A stretch of 64,000 bases of DNA, taken from the NCBI RefSeq assembly GCF_003432115.1, contig NZ_QWDC01000003.1, forward strand, positions 620,001 to 684,000. Reading direction: 5' to 3'. Below, piece after piece: positions 32,001-41,208 of the stretch; position 1 is the stretch's first letter; the number at the start of each line of letters is the position of its first letter. The notes under the pieces were generated by a model. The model was not told the origin of the DNA and did not search any database. It saw nothing but the letters and a program-made list of their open reading frames with translations. The position numbers and the translations under genes were made by a program. Source of the stretch: Mucilaginibacter conchicola (GTDB taxonomy: Bacteria > Bacteroidota > Bacteroidia > Sphingobacteriales > Sphingobacteriaceae).

Positions 32001-34331
32001 ATGAAAATCCGGAAATTCATACTGCTCATTTTTCTCACGTGCTCCTGTTTCAATGTTATGGCGCAGGGGCGAGATACCTTGCTCCGTACACTCGGGAAAT
32101 CAGGCAGGGACAGTAACCGTGTCGTTTTGTTACTCAAACTTTCGAATTTTTATTTGGATAAGCCCGGTGACGAAAAGAGCGATATGGATAGTACGTCGTA
32201 TTACGCTGACAGAGCTTTGGAACTGAGCCGGGAGCTTAATCTTTCCCGTTATTATTATGAATGTATTCTTACAAAAGCCTGTCTCAGCGCAACGCTGCAC
32301 GAATATGTCAAAGCGGAAACATTGTTTAAAAGCGCAGCAAAATATCATGAAAAAACCGGCGATAAAAAGAAGGCCGCGCTGACGTGGCTGATGTTCGGTG
32401 ACTTTATCATGTATAACGATATACCTAACGCGGCGATCAGAAAAAGAGCGTACGTAAATTCCTACACACTTTTCCGGGCTACCGGTCTGAAACAGGAATC
32501 GGCAGATCTGCTTGGAAAGGTTGCTGACGCAGATATGGTTCTGGGGAATCTTAATGATGCTGAGCGGGAACTGCTGTCTGTTATCAAAGAATATAAAGTA
32601 TTAAAATACCGAAAGATCTATCTGGCGTATTATTTACTGGCGGAAGTATTGTACCGTAAAAATGAGATCAAAGAGGGGTTGCTGGCCCGTATCGAGACGG
32701 CTAACCTTTTTGAGCAGGATCCTCATGGTAACGATAACGACGGGGCGATGTATTATTTTTGTCTGGCCGGTGCTTATTATAACGATCTGCAGGAACAGAA
32801 GGCACTGGAAGCCTACCTGAAATGCATGAAGTTTTCGGAAAAAGTGAATATGAAGGATCATTATTATCTCTGCGTACGGGGTGCGGCACTGTGTTACAGT
32901 AAATTAAAAAAATATCGGGAAGGTTTGGAGTTCATAAAGAAATATGAGAGCAAATTCCCGGACCGTACGGTTTATCACAATATGCTGCTTTTATCCGCAA
33001 CGATGCAGCTTTATACCTTGTCCGGAGATCTGCAAAGAGCCGGAAGACTGATAGGTGAATTCAGGAAAGCTTCTAAAGAGGTTTATGATGAGCTGCCGCA
33101 AAAGAAGGAGTTTTACAGAATAGATAATTACATAGCGATATCTGATCCGCTACTGCGTTTCTACATGAAGCAACAGCAATGGGACGAATTCGCTGCTGCA
33201 TTTAAACAGCTTGATGCGATGCCGAAGAAAGGGCGGTCTGTCCTGATAAAAAGGAGAATGCTACATTATGCTTACACCATTGATTCTGTTAACGGAGATT
33301 TTTTTTCCGCGCTTAAAAATTACAGGAGCATTACCCGGTTAAATGATTCGATAAATAACTCAAAAGCCACCGAGCAGATCCATGACCTTGAGGCGAAATA
33401 CCGCTCACTGGCAAAAGACAAAACAATACAAGAGCTGCACAGTGAAACGGCTATACAGAAAGCAACGCTGGAGCGCAGAAATGCACAGTTCTACGGTGTG
33501 CTCGCAGGTTCGTTTCTCATTCTGATCCTTGCCTGCCTGACCTGGTACGCATACCGGCACAAGATCAGGATCAATCTGGATATGAGCGCAAAGCAGCTGC
33601 AGATCAATGAACAGAACAGGCGACTCTCAACACTCCTTGATGAAAAAGAAAAGCTCATTACGGAAAAAGACGACCTGCTTCTTCAAAAGGAATGGCTGTT
33701 GAAGGAGGTCCATCACCGCGTGAAAAATAATCTTCAAATTGTAATGAGCCTGCTCTACGGCCAATCCTCTCATCTTGAAAGCAATGAAGCAGTCAGAGCG
33801 ATACGCAAAATACAGAATCAGATACAGTCGATCGCCATCATTCATCAAAAGCTTTACACCAGATCCGGACTTTCGACTATCAGGCTTGCGGATTATGTTC
33901 ATGATCTTATCGGTTACCTGTCGGGTGTTTATACTCCTGAATTAAGGAAGATCAAGATCACACAGCACATCGATACGATTGTGCTGGATCCCGCGCAAGC
34001 CGTTCCCGTAGGCCTTATCATGAATGAGGCGGTTACTAACGCTATAAAATATGCGTTTGACGGCTCCGGCGGCGAAATAAAAATAACTGCTTCCGCATCC
34101 GGTAAGAAAAGTGTCAGACTGATCATTGCTGATAATGGTAAAGGTTTTGAAAGTATTGAATATGTTGCCCCTAATCTGGGTATGGAAATGATGGCCGCAC
34201 TTTCCAAGCAGATCAACGGAACTTTCGAAAGAAAAAATGATAATGGTGCCATGATCATCATCTCTTTTGAGATCATTGACAGGGCAGCAGTTCAGCCGGC
34301 GCATTCAGATCTTCCTTCAGCTTTTATCTGA
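32001..34331 (+). CDS. TPR-containing HisKA_2 sensor histidine kinase (copy 1)
   Basis: 776 residues. A signal peptide or N-terminal helix (KFILLIFLTCSCFNVMAQG) is followed by about 450 residues of helical TPR-like repeats predicted in the periplasm. Then come one membrane segment near 495-515 (FYGVLAGSFLILILACLTW), a coiled coil, the HisKA_2 box KEVHHRVKNNLQIVMSLL with the phosphorylated His near 571, and a HATPase (NEAVTNAIKYAF, IADNGKGFE). It lies 63 bp after the sigma-54 response regulator and most likely phosphorylates it. A second copy is at 61153-63447. The signal is unknown. Confidence 0.94.
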   Translation: MKIRKFILLIFLTCSCFNVMAQGRDTLLRTLGKSGRDSNRVVLLLKLSNFYLDKPGDEKSDMDSTSYYADRALELSRELNLSRYYYECILTKACLSATLHEYVKAETLFKSAAKYHEKTGDKKKAALTWLMFGDFIMYNDIPNAAIRKRAYVNSYTLFRATGLKQESADLLGKVADADMVLGNLNDAERELLSVIKEYKVLKYRKIYLAYYLLAEVLYRKNEIKEGLLARIETANLFEQDPHGNDNDGAMYYFCLAGAYYNDLQEQKALEAYLKCMKFSEKVNMKDHYYLCVRGAALCYSKLKKYREGLEFIKKYESKFPDRTVYHNMLLLSATMQLYTLSGDLQRAGRLIGEFRKASKEVYDELPQKKEFYRIDNYIAISDPLLRFYMKQQQWDEFAAAFKQLDAMPKKGRSVLIKRRMLHYAYTIDSVNGDFFSALKNYRSITRLNDSINNSKATEQIHDLEAKYRSLAKDKTIQELHSETAIQKATLERRNAQFYGVLAGSFLILILACLTWYAYRHKIRINLDMSAKQLQINEQNRRLSTLLDEKEKLITEKDDLLLQKEWLLKEVHHRVKNNLQIVMSLLYGQSSHLESNEAVRAIRKIQNQIQSIAIIHQKLYTRSGLSTIRLADYVHDLIGYLSGVYTPELRKIKITQHIDTIVLDPAQAVPVGLIMNEAVTNAIKYAFDGSGGEIKITASASGKKSVRLIIADNGKGFESIEYVAPNLGMEMMAALSKQINGTFERKNDNGAMIIISFEIIDRAAVQPAHSDLPSAFI

Positions 34332-34415
34332 GGTAATCTGTCATTTTTAACGATCCAAAAATGAGCGGAAAATACTTTTTTCCAACGGCTAATCGCCGCT
34401 GTAAAGATTAGTGAC

Positions 34416-34497
34416 GATATGTCGTATCTTTTTTCTTTAAATAATTATTTCAAATTGTTGATTTTTAGATTTTTATATTATTGGCACAAGCCTTGTT
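34416..34497 (+). promoter_or_regulatory. Candidate sigma-54 promoter of the NDH-2/DoxX gene with upstream element
   Basis: TGGCACAAGCCTTGT at 34482-34496 has the -24 TGGCAC and correct GG-N10 spacing, but the -12 GC is GT. A GATATGTCGTA element (34416-34426) related to the GATATTTCG repeats lies 55 bp upstream. Two sigma-54 activators are encoded just to the left. The 208-bp spacer 34332-34539 shows no other signal. Confidence 0.5.
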
Positions 34498-34539
34498 TTT
34501 TAGGGCCGGCGAATTTCTACAGTCGCCTCATTGTGCGCT

Positions 34540-36273
34540 ATGAAGAAAAGACTGATAATTATCGGCGGGGGCTTTTCGGGGTTTTGGAGTGCACTAAGTG
34601 CAGTGAGGCAAAGCCGGAAGATCAATAAGCGGGAAGAGGTTGAAATCACCATTATTAATCCTGATGAATACTTTACCATCAGACCCCGCCTTTATGAGGC
34701 TTCTCTTCTGGGATTAAGAATAGAACTTTCCAGGTATACTATACCACTGGGTATTTCCCTCATCACCGGAAGGGTAGAAAATATATTACCTCAATCCAGC
34801 CAAATATCAGTCCTTACCGTTGACGGTGTCTTATCATTGAAATACGATTATCTTGTGCTTGCTACCGGCAGCGTCCTTAGGAAATCCGATGTGGCTGGTA
34901 TCGAACATGCTTTTAACGTAGATACTTTCAGTGCTGCACGTAAACTGGAACAGCATCTTGAAAAGCTGGTCAAAGAGGGGTTTGTCAGCGAAGGTGCAAC
35001 AACATTTGTTGTCGTAGGAGCCGGATTTACAGGATTAGAGACAGTATCTACGATCATTGAAAAGGCCATCAACATCAGCAGGCGTTTCGTCAGTTCACCG
35101 CCGCCATTCAAGGCGATAAATATTGAAAAGCTTCTGGATATAGGGAGCGGTTATTCTGCTGAAGCACACGCGTATATCAGGAAAGCCATAACACTCCAGA
35201 ACATCGAGGTACTAACCGGGACAGAGGTCATCTCAGTGAAACCCGGGTCCGTCATACTCAGTAACGGTGCCGTGATCGCTACGCAGACCGTTATTTGGGC
35301 TACCGGCATGGAGGCCAGTGCTCTTACAGCGGAGTTCAACGGAGAACGGGATAATCTCAATCGCCTGAAAGTCGATGCCTATTTGAAATTGCCTGGGTAC
35401 AATAATGTCATTCTAAGCGGCGATGTCGCAAAGGTAGATACAGGAAACGGTGAAACTTCTGTTATGGCTGCTCAATACAGTCATTTTCAAGGCCGCTGGG
35501 CCGGACACAATGCGATTAATGATCTCTTCGGCCTTCCCCTTAAAGAATACAGGCAGACCGGACAGATCACCTGTCTCGATCTCGGACGGAATCAGGGACT
35601 TGTCACCTCCGGCCGTGATCATCAGGTGGAATTAAGCGGGAAAGAGGCCCACGATGTAAAAATGTACGTCAACACCAGGCTTATTTATCCTCCGGCAGAT
35701 GCGGAAGACGCAGTTGAGGCTTCCTTTCCTGAAGAGCCGAAGCTGGAAAAAATCAAAGAAAGCTACAGGCGCTCCACGCAAATCAAAAACAACACTTACT
35801 TTAAAACAAAACAGATCTTTATGAAAAAGAAAGACTACGCACAACTATTTCTCCGTCTGTCGATCGGGTTTGGTTTTTTGTCTGCGGTGCTGGACAGGTT
35901 AGGATGGGCGGGGCAACCCGGTACGCATAATATTAACTGGGGCAACTGGCAGAATTTCATTGCCTATACCCAAATGCTGGTACCCTGGTCACCTCCCAGC
36001 CTGACTAGCATACTCGGGCTGCTCGCTACGGTCGGAGAAACTGTATCCGGAGTGCTCCTTATAGTTGGTTACAAGACAAAATGGAATGCAATGGCTGCCT
36101 GTCTGCTCACCCTTACTTTTATAATCTGTATGGTGTTCACCGCGGGAACCAAGTCCGTATTCAATTACTCGGTCCCGGCAGTATGCGCCGGTGCTTTTTT
36201 GCTTTCGGCATTCAATGAGTTCCGCTGGAGCATAGATAATATTTACAGGGAAGGGGACAGTATCTTCAGGTGA
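34540..36273 (+). CDS. Type II NADH dehydrogenase-like flavoprotein fused to a DoxX domain
   Basis: 577 residues. Residues 1-400 are an NDH-2-type pyridine nucleotide-disulfide reductase (LIIIGGGFSGFW for FAD, VVVGAGFTGLETV for NAD, VILSGDVAK near the C-terminal side). Residues 428-577 are a DoxX-family four-helix membrane domain (LRLSIGFGFLSAVLDRLGW). The joint is at MKKKDYAQ, whose ATG (35821) could start the DoxX part alone. A frameshifted NDH-2 paralog at 58244-59478 stops at this joint, and a separate DoxX gene at 52304 resembles the tail. Presumably a membrane-tethered NADH:quinone oxidoreductase. I start at ATG 34540 rather than an upstream TTG. Confidence 0.9.
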   Translation: MKKRLIIIGGGFSGFWSALSAVRQSRKINKREEVEITIINPDEYFTIRPRLYEASLLGLRIELSRYTIPLGISLITGRVENILPQSSQISVLTVDGVLSLKYDYLVLATGSVLRKSDVAGIEHAFNVDTFSAARKLEQHLEKLVKEGFVSEGATTFVVVGAGFTGLETVSTIIEKAINISRRFVSSPPPFKAINIEKLLDIGSGYSAEAHAYIRKAITLQNIEVLTGTEVISVKPGSVILSNGAVIATQTVIWATGMEASALTAEFNGERDNLNRLKVDAYLKLPGYNNVILSGDVAKVDTGNGETSVMAAQYSHFQGRWAGHNAINDLFGLPLKEYRQTGQITCLDLGRNQGLVTSGRDHQVELSGKEAHDVKMYVNTRLIYPPADAEDAVEASFPEEPKLEKIKESYRRSTQIKNNTYFKTKQIFMKKKDYAQLFLRLSIGFGFLSAVLDRLGWAGQPGTHNINWGNWQNFIAYTQMLVPWSPPSLTSILGLLATVGETVSGVLLIVGYKTKWNAMAACLLTLTFIICMVFTAGTKSVFNYSVPAVCAGAFLLSAFNEFRWSIDNIYREGDSIFR

Positions 36274-36359
36274 ACTCTGTTTTACCGGATGCCGGTTCCT
36301 GAGTCAGTTTCAAAGAAATCATTCCGGAGCATTCATAAGCTCCTGCAAACTTTATAAAA

Positions 36360-37640
36360 ATGAATGAAGTATTAATAAAAAAAAGAAAAGTAGTGATTGT
36401 CGGCGGCGGTTTCGCGGGCCTTAACCTCGCGAAACGCCTGATCACGGATAAGCTGTACAGTATAACGCTTATTGACAGGAATAATTATAATTACTTTCCG
36501 CCGCTCCTCTATCAGGTGGCGACGTCTTTTCTTGACCCTTCCAGTATCAGTGCCCCATTCCGTAAATTGTTTCGGAACGGACGTCTCGCCTTTCGTATGG
36601 CTGAGGTCGTACGTGTGGATCCGGCGACAAAAACATTGATCCTGAATAACGGTGATCTGTCCTATGATATCCTTGTTTTTGCAGCAGGTGGAAAAGTAAA
36701 TTTCTTCGGTAACGAAAATATCCGCAGGTATGCGATACCGATGAAAACGATCGATGATGCGCTGCGTATGCGAAATGCAATGGTCCGTACAATGGAAAAG
36801 GCAAGTATCACGAAGGATCACGAAGAGCGAAAGAAACTGCTGACCATCGTTATCGCCGGCGGCGGTCCCACAGGCGTTGAGGTGGCAGGAATGCTTGCTG
36901 AAATGAAGAAATATATCCTGCCCAGAGATTACCCCGAGCTTAAAGATGAACAGGTGAACCTGTATGTTGTTGACGGAGGCCCTGCTTTGTTGCTGCCGAT
37001 GAGTGATAAAACACATCGTGAAGCTTATCAGATCCTGTCAGAAAGAGGCGTCAGTATTAAACTGAGATCCAGGGTGAAAGATTATGACGGAGAACGCGTA
37101 CTGCTGGATGACGGCACGGAAATTAAAGCCGGGACAATGATCTGGGCGGCAGGCATAACGGCTCATACCTTCGGGGGTATACCGGAAGCAAGTACCGGTA
37201 TTGGTAAACGTATGCTCACAGATGAATATGGCCGTGTTAAAAATGTACCGGATGTTTACGCGATCGGCGATGCTGCGCTTCATACAAATGATCTGAGATA
37301 CCCCCATGGTCATCCCCAGGTGGCACAGCCCGCTATTCAAATGGGAAAAGCCCTGGCTGCCAACCTGAGGGCACTTGCCCGCGAGCAGCCGCTGAAACCA
37401 TTCATTTATGCAGACAAGGGAGATATGGCCATCATCGGCCGTACCAGGGCTGTTGTCGACCTGTTTGGACATAAACTCCATATAAACGGACTGCCCGGCC
37501 TGTTTATCTGGTTGTTTATTCATCTGATGTCGCTCGTCAGTTTCAGAAATAAGTTTATCACCTTTTATGACTGGGCAAGTGCCTACCTGTCCAGGGACAG
37601 GTCGCTGAGAATGATATTCCGTACAGAGAAAACAGAATAA
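36360..37640 (+). CDS. ndh: NADH dehydrogenase, type II (NDH-2)
   Basis: 426 residues, the common length of bacterial NDH-2, a peripheral membrane flavoprotein that passes electrons from NADH to quinone without pumping protons. FAD loop VIVGGGFAGLNLAK near residue 11, the active-site-side segment NYFPPLLYQVAT, NAD loop IAGGGPTGVEVAGML near 165 with the family Glu, FAD-binding YAIGDAA near 300, and a C-terminal amphipathic/hydrophobic anchor (LPGLFIWLFIHLMSLVSF). It follows the NDH-2/DoxX fusion by 86 bp on the same strand, which suggests two NADH:quinone routes under related control. Confidence 0.94.
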   Translation: MNEVLIKKRKVVIVGGGFAGLNLAKRLITDKLYSITLIDRNNYNYFPPLLYQVATSFLDPSSISAPFRKLFRNGRLAFRMAEVVRVDPATKTLILNNGDLSYDILVFAAGGKVNFFGNENIRRYAIPMKTIDDALRMRNAMVRTMEKASITKDHEERKKLLTIVIAGGGPTGVEVAGMLAEMKKYILPRDYPELKDEQVNLYVVDGGPALLLPMSDKTHREAYQILSERGVSIKLRSRVKDYDGERVLLDDGTEIKAGTMIWAAGITAHTFGGIPEASTGIGKRMLTDEYGRVKNVPDVYAIGDAALHTNDLRYPHGHPQVAQPAIQMGKALAANLRALAREQPLKPFIYADKGDMAIIGRTRAVVDLFGHKLHINGLPGLFIWLFIHLMSLVSFRNKFITFYDWASAYLSRDRSLRMIFRTEKTE

Positions 37641-37713
37641 GGTTCACCCGGACGGCAGAATTCCTAAAAATATTGATCCCGTTGATCTCAGGCGGGGATG
37701 TTGGTATGAGATG

Positions 37714-37738
37714 GTCCGCTGATCAGCTGTCAGCGGAC
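37714..37738. terminator. Hairpin between convergent ndh and histidine kinase genes
   Basis: GTCCGCTGA (37714-37722) pairs with TCAGCGGAC (37730-37738). The kinase stop codon (37723-37725) lies in the loop. It is followed by TTTCC on the plus strand and may serve both converging genes. Confidence 0.5.
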
Positions 37739-38541
37739 TTTCCGGCGGACAGATCCTCTTTGGAGGCCGGCAGGCTGAAATAAAATTCTGAACCCTGTCC
37801 CGATTTGCTCCGTACACCGACCTTTCCCAGATGTCCGGCGATGATCTCACTGACAATATAAAGACCATAACCGTTCCCTTCAACTCCCCGGACTGCTTCG
37901 GTCAACGCACGGTAGGACCGCTGAAAGATCTTTTCTGACAAACCCGTTTCTATGCCTGTGCCAAAATCCTTTACAGTGACGGTGACAGCTTCTGCTGTAC
38001 TTTCACAGCTGATAAGCACCTTCTTGTTCCCGCAGGAATATTTAACAGCATTGTTCAGATAGTTATTCAGCACCTGTTTGATCTTGTGCCTTTCGCCACT
38101 TACGCAGGCTGTTTTCACCCCGTGGAGTTCAAACGAGAATCCCGGATAAAGCAAAACGGCCTCGTCGATAGTTTCCGTGAGCAATAAGATCATATCGAAT
38201 CTGCGGAACGCCGGGGCAGGGCCAGACAGGGGGCATTCAAAACCCTGGACGAAATCGTCCGTGATCCTGCTGATCGTACCGATCTGTTCGGTTGCCCTTT
38301 CCATGAGACACCTCATCTGGTCCGTCCGGTGATCAGACAGTCGCTGCGCCATCTGGAGATAGAGCTTTGCCAGGCACAAAGGTGTTTTGATCTCATGCCC
38401 GAGCAACTTCATTGTTTCTGTCGGATCCTGTCCCTCACGGAAAGTTTTCGGGACGGGTTCCGCTGAAAGTTCAGATGGGGGATTTACGATCCGCTCCGCA
38501 TTCATACCCTGAACCCCATGAATAGCTTTAGATTCCTGCAT
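37723..38541 (-). CDS. Cytosolic sensor histidine kinase without input domain
   Basis: 272 residues, essentially a bare kinase core. It has an H-box near 50 (KLLGHEIKTPLCLAKLY) and a HATPase_c with N-box NYLNNAVKYS, G1 VKDFGTGIE, F-box and G2 EGNGYGLYIVSEI. No membrane helix and no recognisable PAS, GAF or receiver domain precede the H-box; the first 45 residues are polar. It converges on ndh and is divergent to the oxidase operon across 511 bp. There is no response-regulator gene beside it. A start at the internal Met13 is also possible. Confidence 0.88.
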   Translation of the reverse strand: MQESKAIHGVQGMNAERIVNPPSELSAEPVPKTFREGQDPTETMKLLGHEIKTPLCLAKLYLQMAQRLSDHRTDQMRCLMERATEQIGTISRITDDFVQGFECPLSGPAPAFRRFDMILLLTETIDEAVLLYPGFSFELHGVKTACVSGERHKIKQVLNNYLNNAVKYSCGNKKVLISCESTAEAVTVTVKDFGTGIETGLSEKIFQRSYRALTEAVRGVEGNGYGLYIVSEIIAGHLGKVGVRSKSGQGSEFYFSLPASKEDLSAGKSADS

Positions 38542-38742
38542 TTCTTCATTATTAATGTCCGGTTTGCCGGTAAAGCCTTTTTACGCCTGCGTGCTGCTCA
38601 GGAATATATATTGTAATTCCCTGATCCTTACCGTTACCCGGATCATGCAAGTCAGATGCCATATCGTTAAGTATTTGTTTATCAGTTTTTTGTGTTTGTG
38701 TATATGATTTATCGCGGACTTTATATCGTTTTTATGCGACAT

Positions 38743-38791
38743 AGTGGCGCTCAGATGCCACTTCCCCGGCCCGCGGGCCGGTTTTAATTAA
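38743..38791. other. Hairpin plus GC-rich 16-bp palindrome in a 511-bp spacer
   Basis: AGTGGC/GCCACT (38743-38748, 38757-38762) form a small hairpin. CCGGCCCGCGGGCCGG (38766-38781) is a perfect palindrome followed by TTTTAATTAA. Together they look like a rightward terminator, yet no gene ends nearby on the plus strand, so they may end a small RNA or be operators. The rest of 38542-39052 holds only the promoter elements at 38843-38959. Confidence 0.45.
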
Positions 38792-38842
38792 GCCTGTAAG
38801 GTTTCCCCGCAAGCCGGCCTGCCGAAACCTCCGGGGCCGCGT

Positions 38843-38959
38843 TATTTCGCGTATCTGGCACCTTCAAAACGCGTAACGCCGAAATATCGGAGACGTGAAA
38901 ATTAGTGCCTGATTTAAGTATTTGATATACAGATTATTAAATAATGGCACGTAAGTCGT
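38843..38959 (+). promoter_or_regulatory. Candidate sigma-54 promoter of the oxidase operon with GATATTTCG element
   Basis: CGAAATATC (38880-38888, i.e. GATATTTCG on the other strand) and TATTTCG (38843-38849) lie upstream of TGGCACGTAAGTCGT (38945-38959), which has TGGCAC at -24, GG-N10 spacing and GT at -12, the same variant as at 34482. The start codon is 94 bp downstream. Confidence 0.45.
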
Positions 38960-39052
38960 TATGGATCGGCAGTTCAATTCGAGGAACCTAAGCCATTTCC
39001 GGAATCCCTGCGAGATGACGGCAGGTCCGGTCGAAAGGTAATATTAATAACC

Positions 39053-41194
39053 ATGATGAAAACAAACAAACTCTTCATTACAGCTTTCGCCGGGATGATC
39101 AGTACTTCTGCTGCATTTGCCGGAACGGATGATACAACCGGCATTTCGGGGCAGGGTATCAGTGATGTTGTTTACGGTCTGTTGATGGGGGCCGTGATCT
39201 TTCTTATGCTTCTTCTGCTGCTCTGGCTTTACAGGCTGTCTGTCAAACTCAGGTTCGAGACAAAAGACGTTAACGCCGATCATAAACGCAGGATGCAGCA
39301 GCAGGTCTCTGCACTCGACAGAACGGATCTCAGCCATCTCCTGACACACCGCGCTTCCTTACGGAAAAGGACCGGAAATAATGCCGGTATCGTTACTGCT
39401 GTGATCCTGATGAGTCTGCTGACCGCTCCTGCAAAAGCGGAGACCGGCCAGGCGCCTGATCTCCTCCTGAAAAGTCCCGGAATGATCATTACAGTGACAC
39501 TTATCCTGCTGCCGCTGATGGTTGCCATATGGTATACCGGTATAAAGATATCCCGTCTGATCAGGCGGATACAGTTCCGGCGCATCAGGAATGAGACGGA
39601 CGACCTGATCACAGCCGCGGATACTGATCCTGATTTCTATCACCTGCTCCTGGAAAGAAAAGCATCACTGGATTTTAAATTATCGGACCGGGAGCTTGGC
39701 AGTAATGTATTTCCTGCGGATCAGAAGGGTTTACTGCACAATGTTGCAGAAGTTGATTCACCCCGCTTCCTTGCTGCCAAAAGGAAAGCATCCGTTCCTC
39801 ATGACCTGGATAAGTCACTTGTAAGGGCGATCCTCTGGTTTCTGGGCTCTGCGACAGCCTGGCTGGTACTTGGAACGTCTGTCGGGGAATATCTCGGCAT
39901 TAAATTCGTAGCGCCTGACGCAGACCACGTGAGCTGGCTGAGTTTCGGGCGCCTGCGCCCCATTCACACAAATATGGTATTCTGGGGATGGTCTTCGCTG
40001 GCCATGCTCGGCCTTGGATACTACGTGGTACCGAGGGTCAGCAATACCGGTATATTCAGCATCCGCCTGGCTTACTGGTCACTGATCCTCGTTAACAGTG
40101 CTGTTCTTTGCGGATCGCTGACACTTATGGCCGGTATCAACAACGGGGGCGGCGAGTACCGTGAGTATATATGGCCGGTAATGGCTCTTTTCGGAGCGGG
40201 GATATTGTTAACGCTTTATAATTATTACCGCACAATCGGAAGCCGCAAGACGACGGAGATCTATATTTCCAACTGGTATATCGTGGCGGCCATGATGTTC
40301 GTAACCGTGATCGCCCTGGTCGGTTACCTCCCGCAATGGCAAAACGGCCTTGGTGAAACCATCGTGCAGGGATATTATATGCACCAGGCAGTCGGAATGT
40401 GGTTCATGCTGTTCAATCTGGGACTGATCTATTATTTTCTCCCCCAGCAACTGAACACACCTATTTATTCCTATAGTCTGGGGATCCTTGCCTTTTGGGC
40501 ACAGATACTTTTCTATACCCTGATCGGCACGCATCACTTTCTGTTCAGTTCGATCCCCTGGTGGCTGCAGACCGTCGCTATTGTCGGAAGCGTGGGTATG
40601 CTGATCCCGGTTTTTGCGGGTACGACCAATTTTCTCCTGACCATGAAAGGCAATTTCCACAAGATCAGCCGGAGCTATACGCTGCCGTTCTATCTTGTTG
40701 GTGTAATTTTCTATTTCACAGGGTCCATGCAGGGAACGGCAGAGGCTTTCAGGGAAACGAACCTGGTCTGGCATTTTACAGATTTTACAACGGCCCATTC
40801 ACATATCACCATGTACGGCATCATCGCCTTTATGCTATGGGCTTTTATATATACGCTTGTTCCGCGGCTTACCGGAAAGGAACCGGGACAACACTGGGTC
40901 GGCGCACATTTTTGGCTTGCACTGGTCGGCCTGCTTTTTTACACCGTGCCGTTAATGATCGGCGGGACACTGAGAGGCATTGCCTGGCAATCCGGCAAGC
41001 CTTTTATTGACAGTGTGGTGCTGATGGCCCCGTACTGGCTGTGGAGAGCTATCGGGGGTTCTCTGATGTGGCTGTCCCATCTGGTCTTCTGCTGGAACAT
41101 GTATACAATGACGCTCCGCCGTTCAGAGAACGAGATCAGAAGACAGGTCATGGATGCTCTCGGCGACAATCATATGATCTCTAATCCCGTCTAA
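39053..41194 (+). CDS. ccoN: cbb3-type cytochrome c oxidase catalytic subunit I with N-terminal extension
   Basis: 713 residues. From about 250 on it is CcoN: FGRLRPIHTN with low-spin heme ligand His305, YMHQAVG with copper ligand His444, the cross-link Tyr488 six residues before copper ligands His494/His495 (FYTLIGTHH), and TTAHSHI with heme ligands His582 and His584. It therefore looks like an oxygen reductase rather than an NO reductase. The usual Glu of the CcoN FEG motif is Gln560 by my alignment. The extra N-terminal 230 residues contain a signal-like segment and two membrane helices with similar basic loops. Followed after 14 bp by the cytochrome subunit. Confidence 0.9.
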   Translation: MMKTNKLFITAFAGMISTSAAFAGTDDTTGISGQGISDVVYGLLMGAVIFLMLLLLLWLYRLSVKLRFETKDVNADHKRRMQQQVSALDRTDLSHLLTHRASLRKRTGNNAGIVTAVILMSLLTAPAKAETGQAPDLLLKSPGMIITVTLILLPLMVAIWYTGIKISRLIRRIQFRRIRNETDDLITAADTDPDFYHLLLERKASLDFKLSDRELGSNVFPADQKGLLHNVAEVDSPRFLAAKRKASVPHDLDKSLVRAILWFLGSATAWLVLGTSVGEYLGIKFVAPDADHVSWLSFGRLRPIHTNMVFWGWSSLAMLGLGYYVVPRVSNTGIFSIRLAYWSLILVNSAVLCGSLTLMAGINNGGGEYREYIWPVMALFGAGILLTLYNYYRTIGSRKTTEIYISNWYIVAAMMFVTVIALVGYLPQWQNGLGETIVQGYYMHQAVGMWFMLFNLGLIYYFLPQQLNTPIYSYSLGILAFWAQILFYTLIGTHHFLFSSIPWWLQTVAIVGSVGMLIPVFAGTTNFLLTMKGNFHKISRSYTLPFYLVGVIFYFTGSMQGTAEAFRETNLVWHFTDFTTAHSHITMYGIIAFMLWAFIYTLVPRLTGKEPGQHWVGAHFWLALVGLLFYTVPLMIGGTLRGIAWQSGKPFIDSVVLMAPYWLWRAIGGSLMWLSHLVFCWNMYTMTLRRSENEIRRQVMDALGDNHMISNPV

Positions 41195-41208
41195 CAGAAA
41201 TAAAGAAC

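Noticed and set aside
39053..41194. Nitric oxide reductase (NorB-like) instead of an oxidase
   Set aside because: Tyr488 sits exactly six residues before the copper-ligand His pair, as in CcoN, and the adjacent subunit is a clear CcoO.
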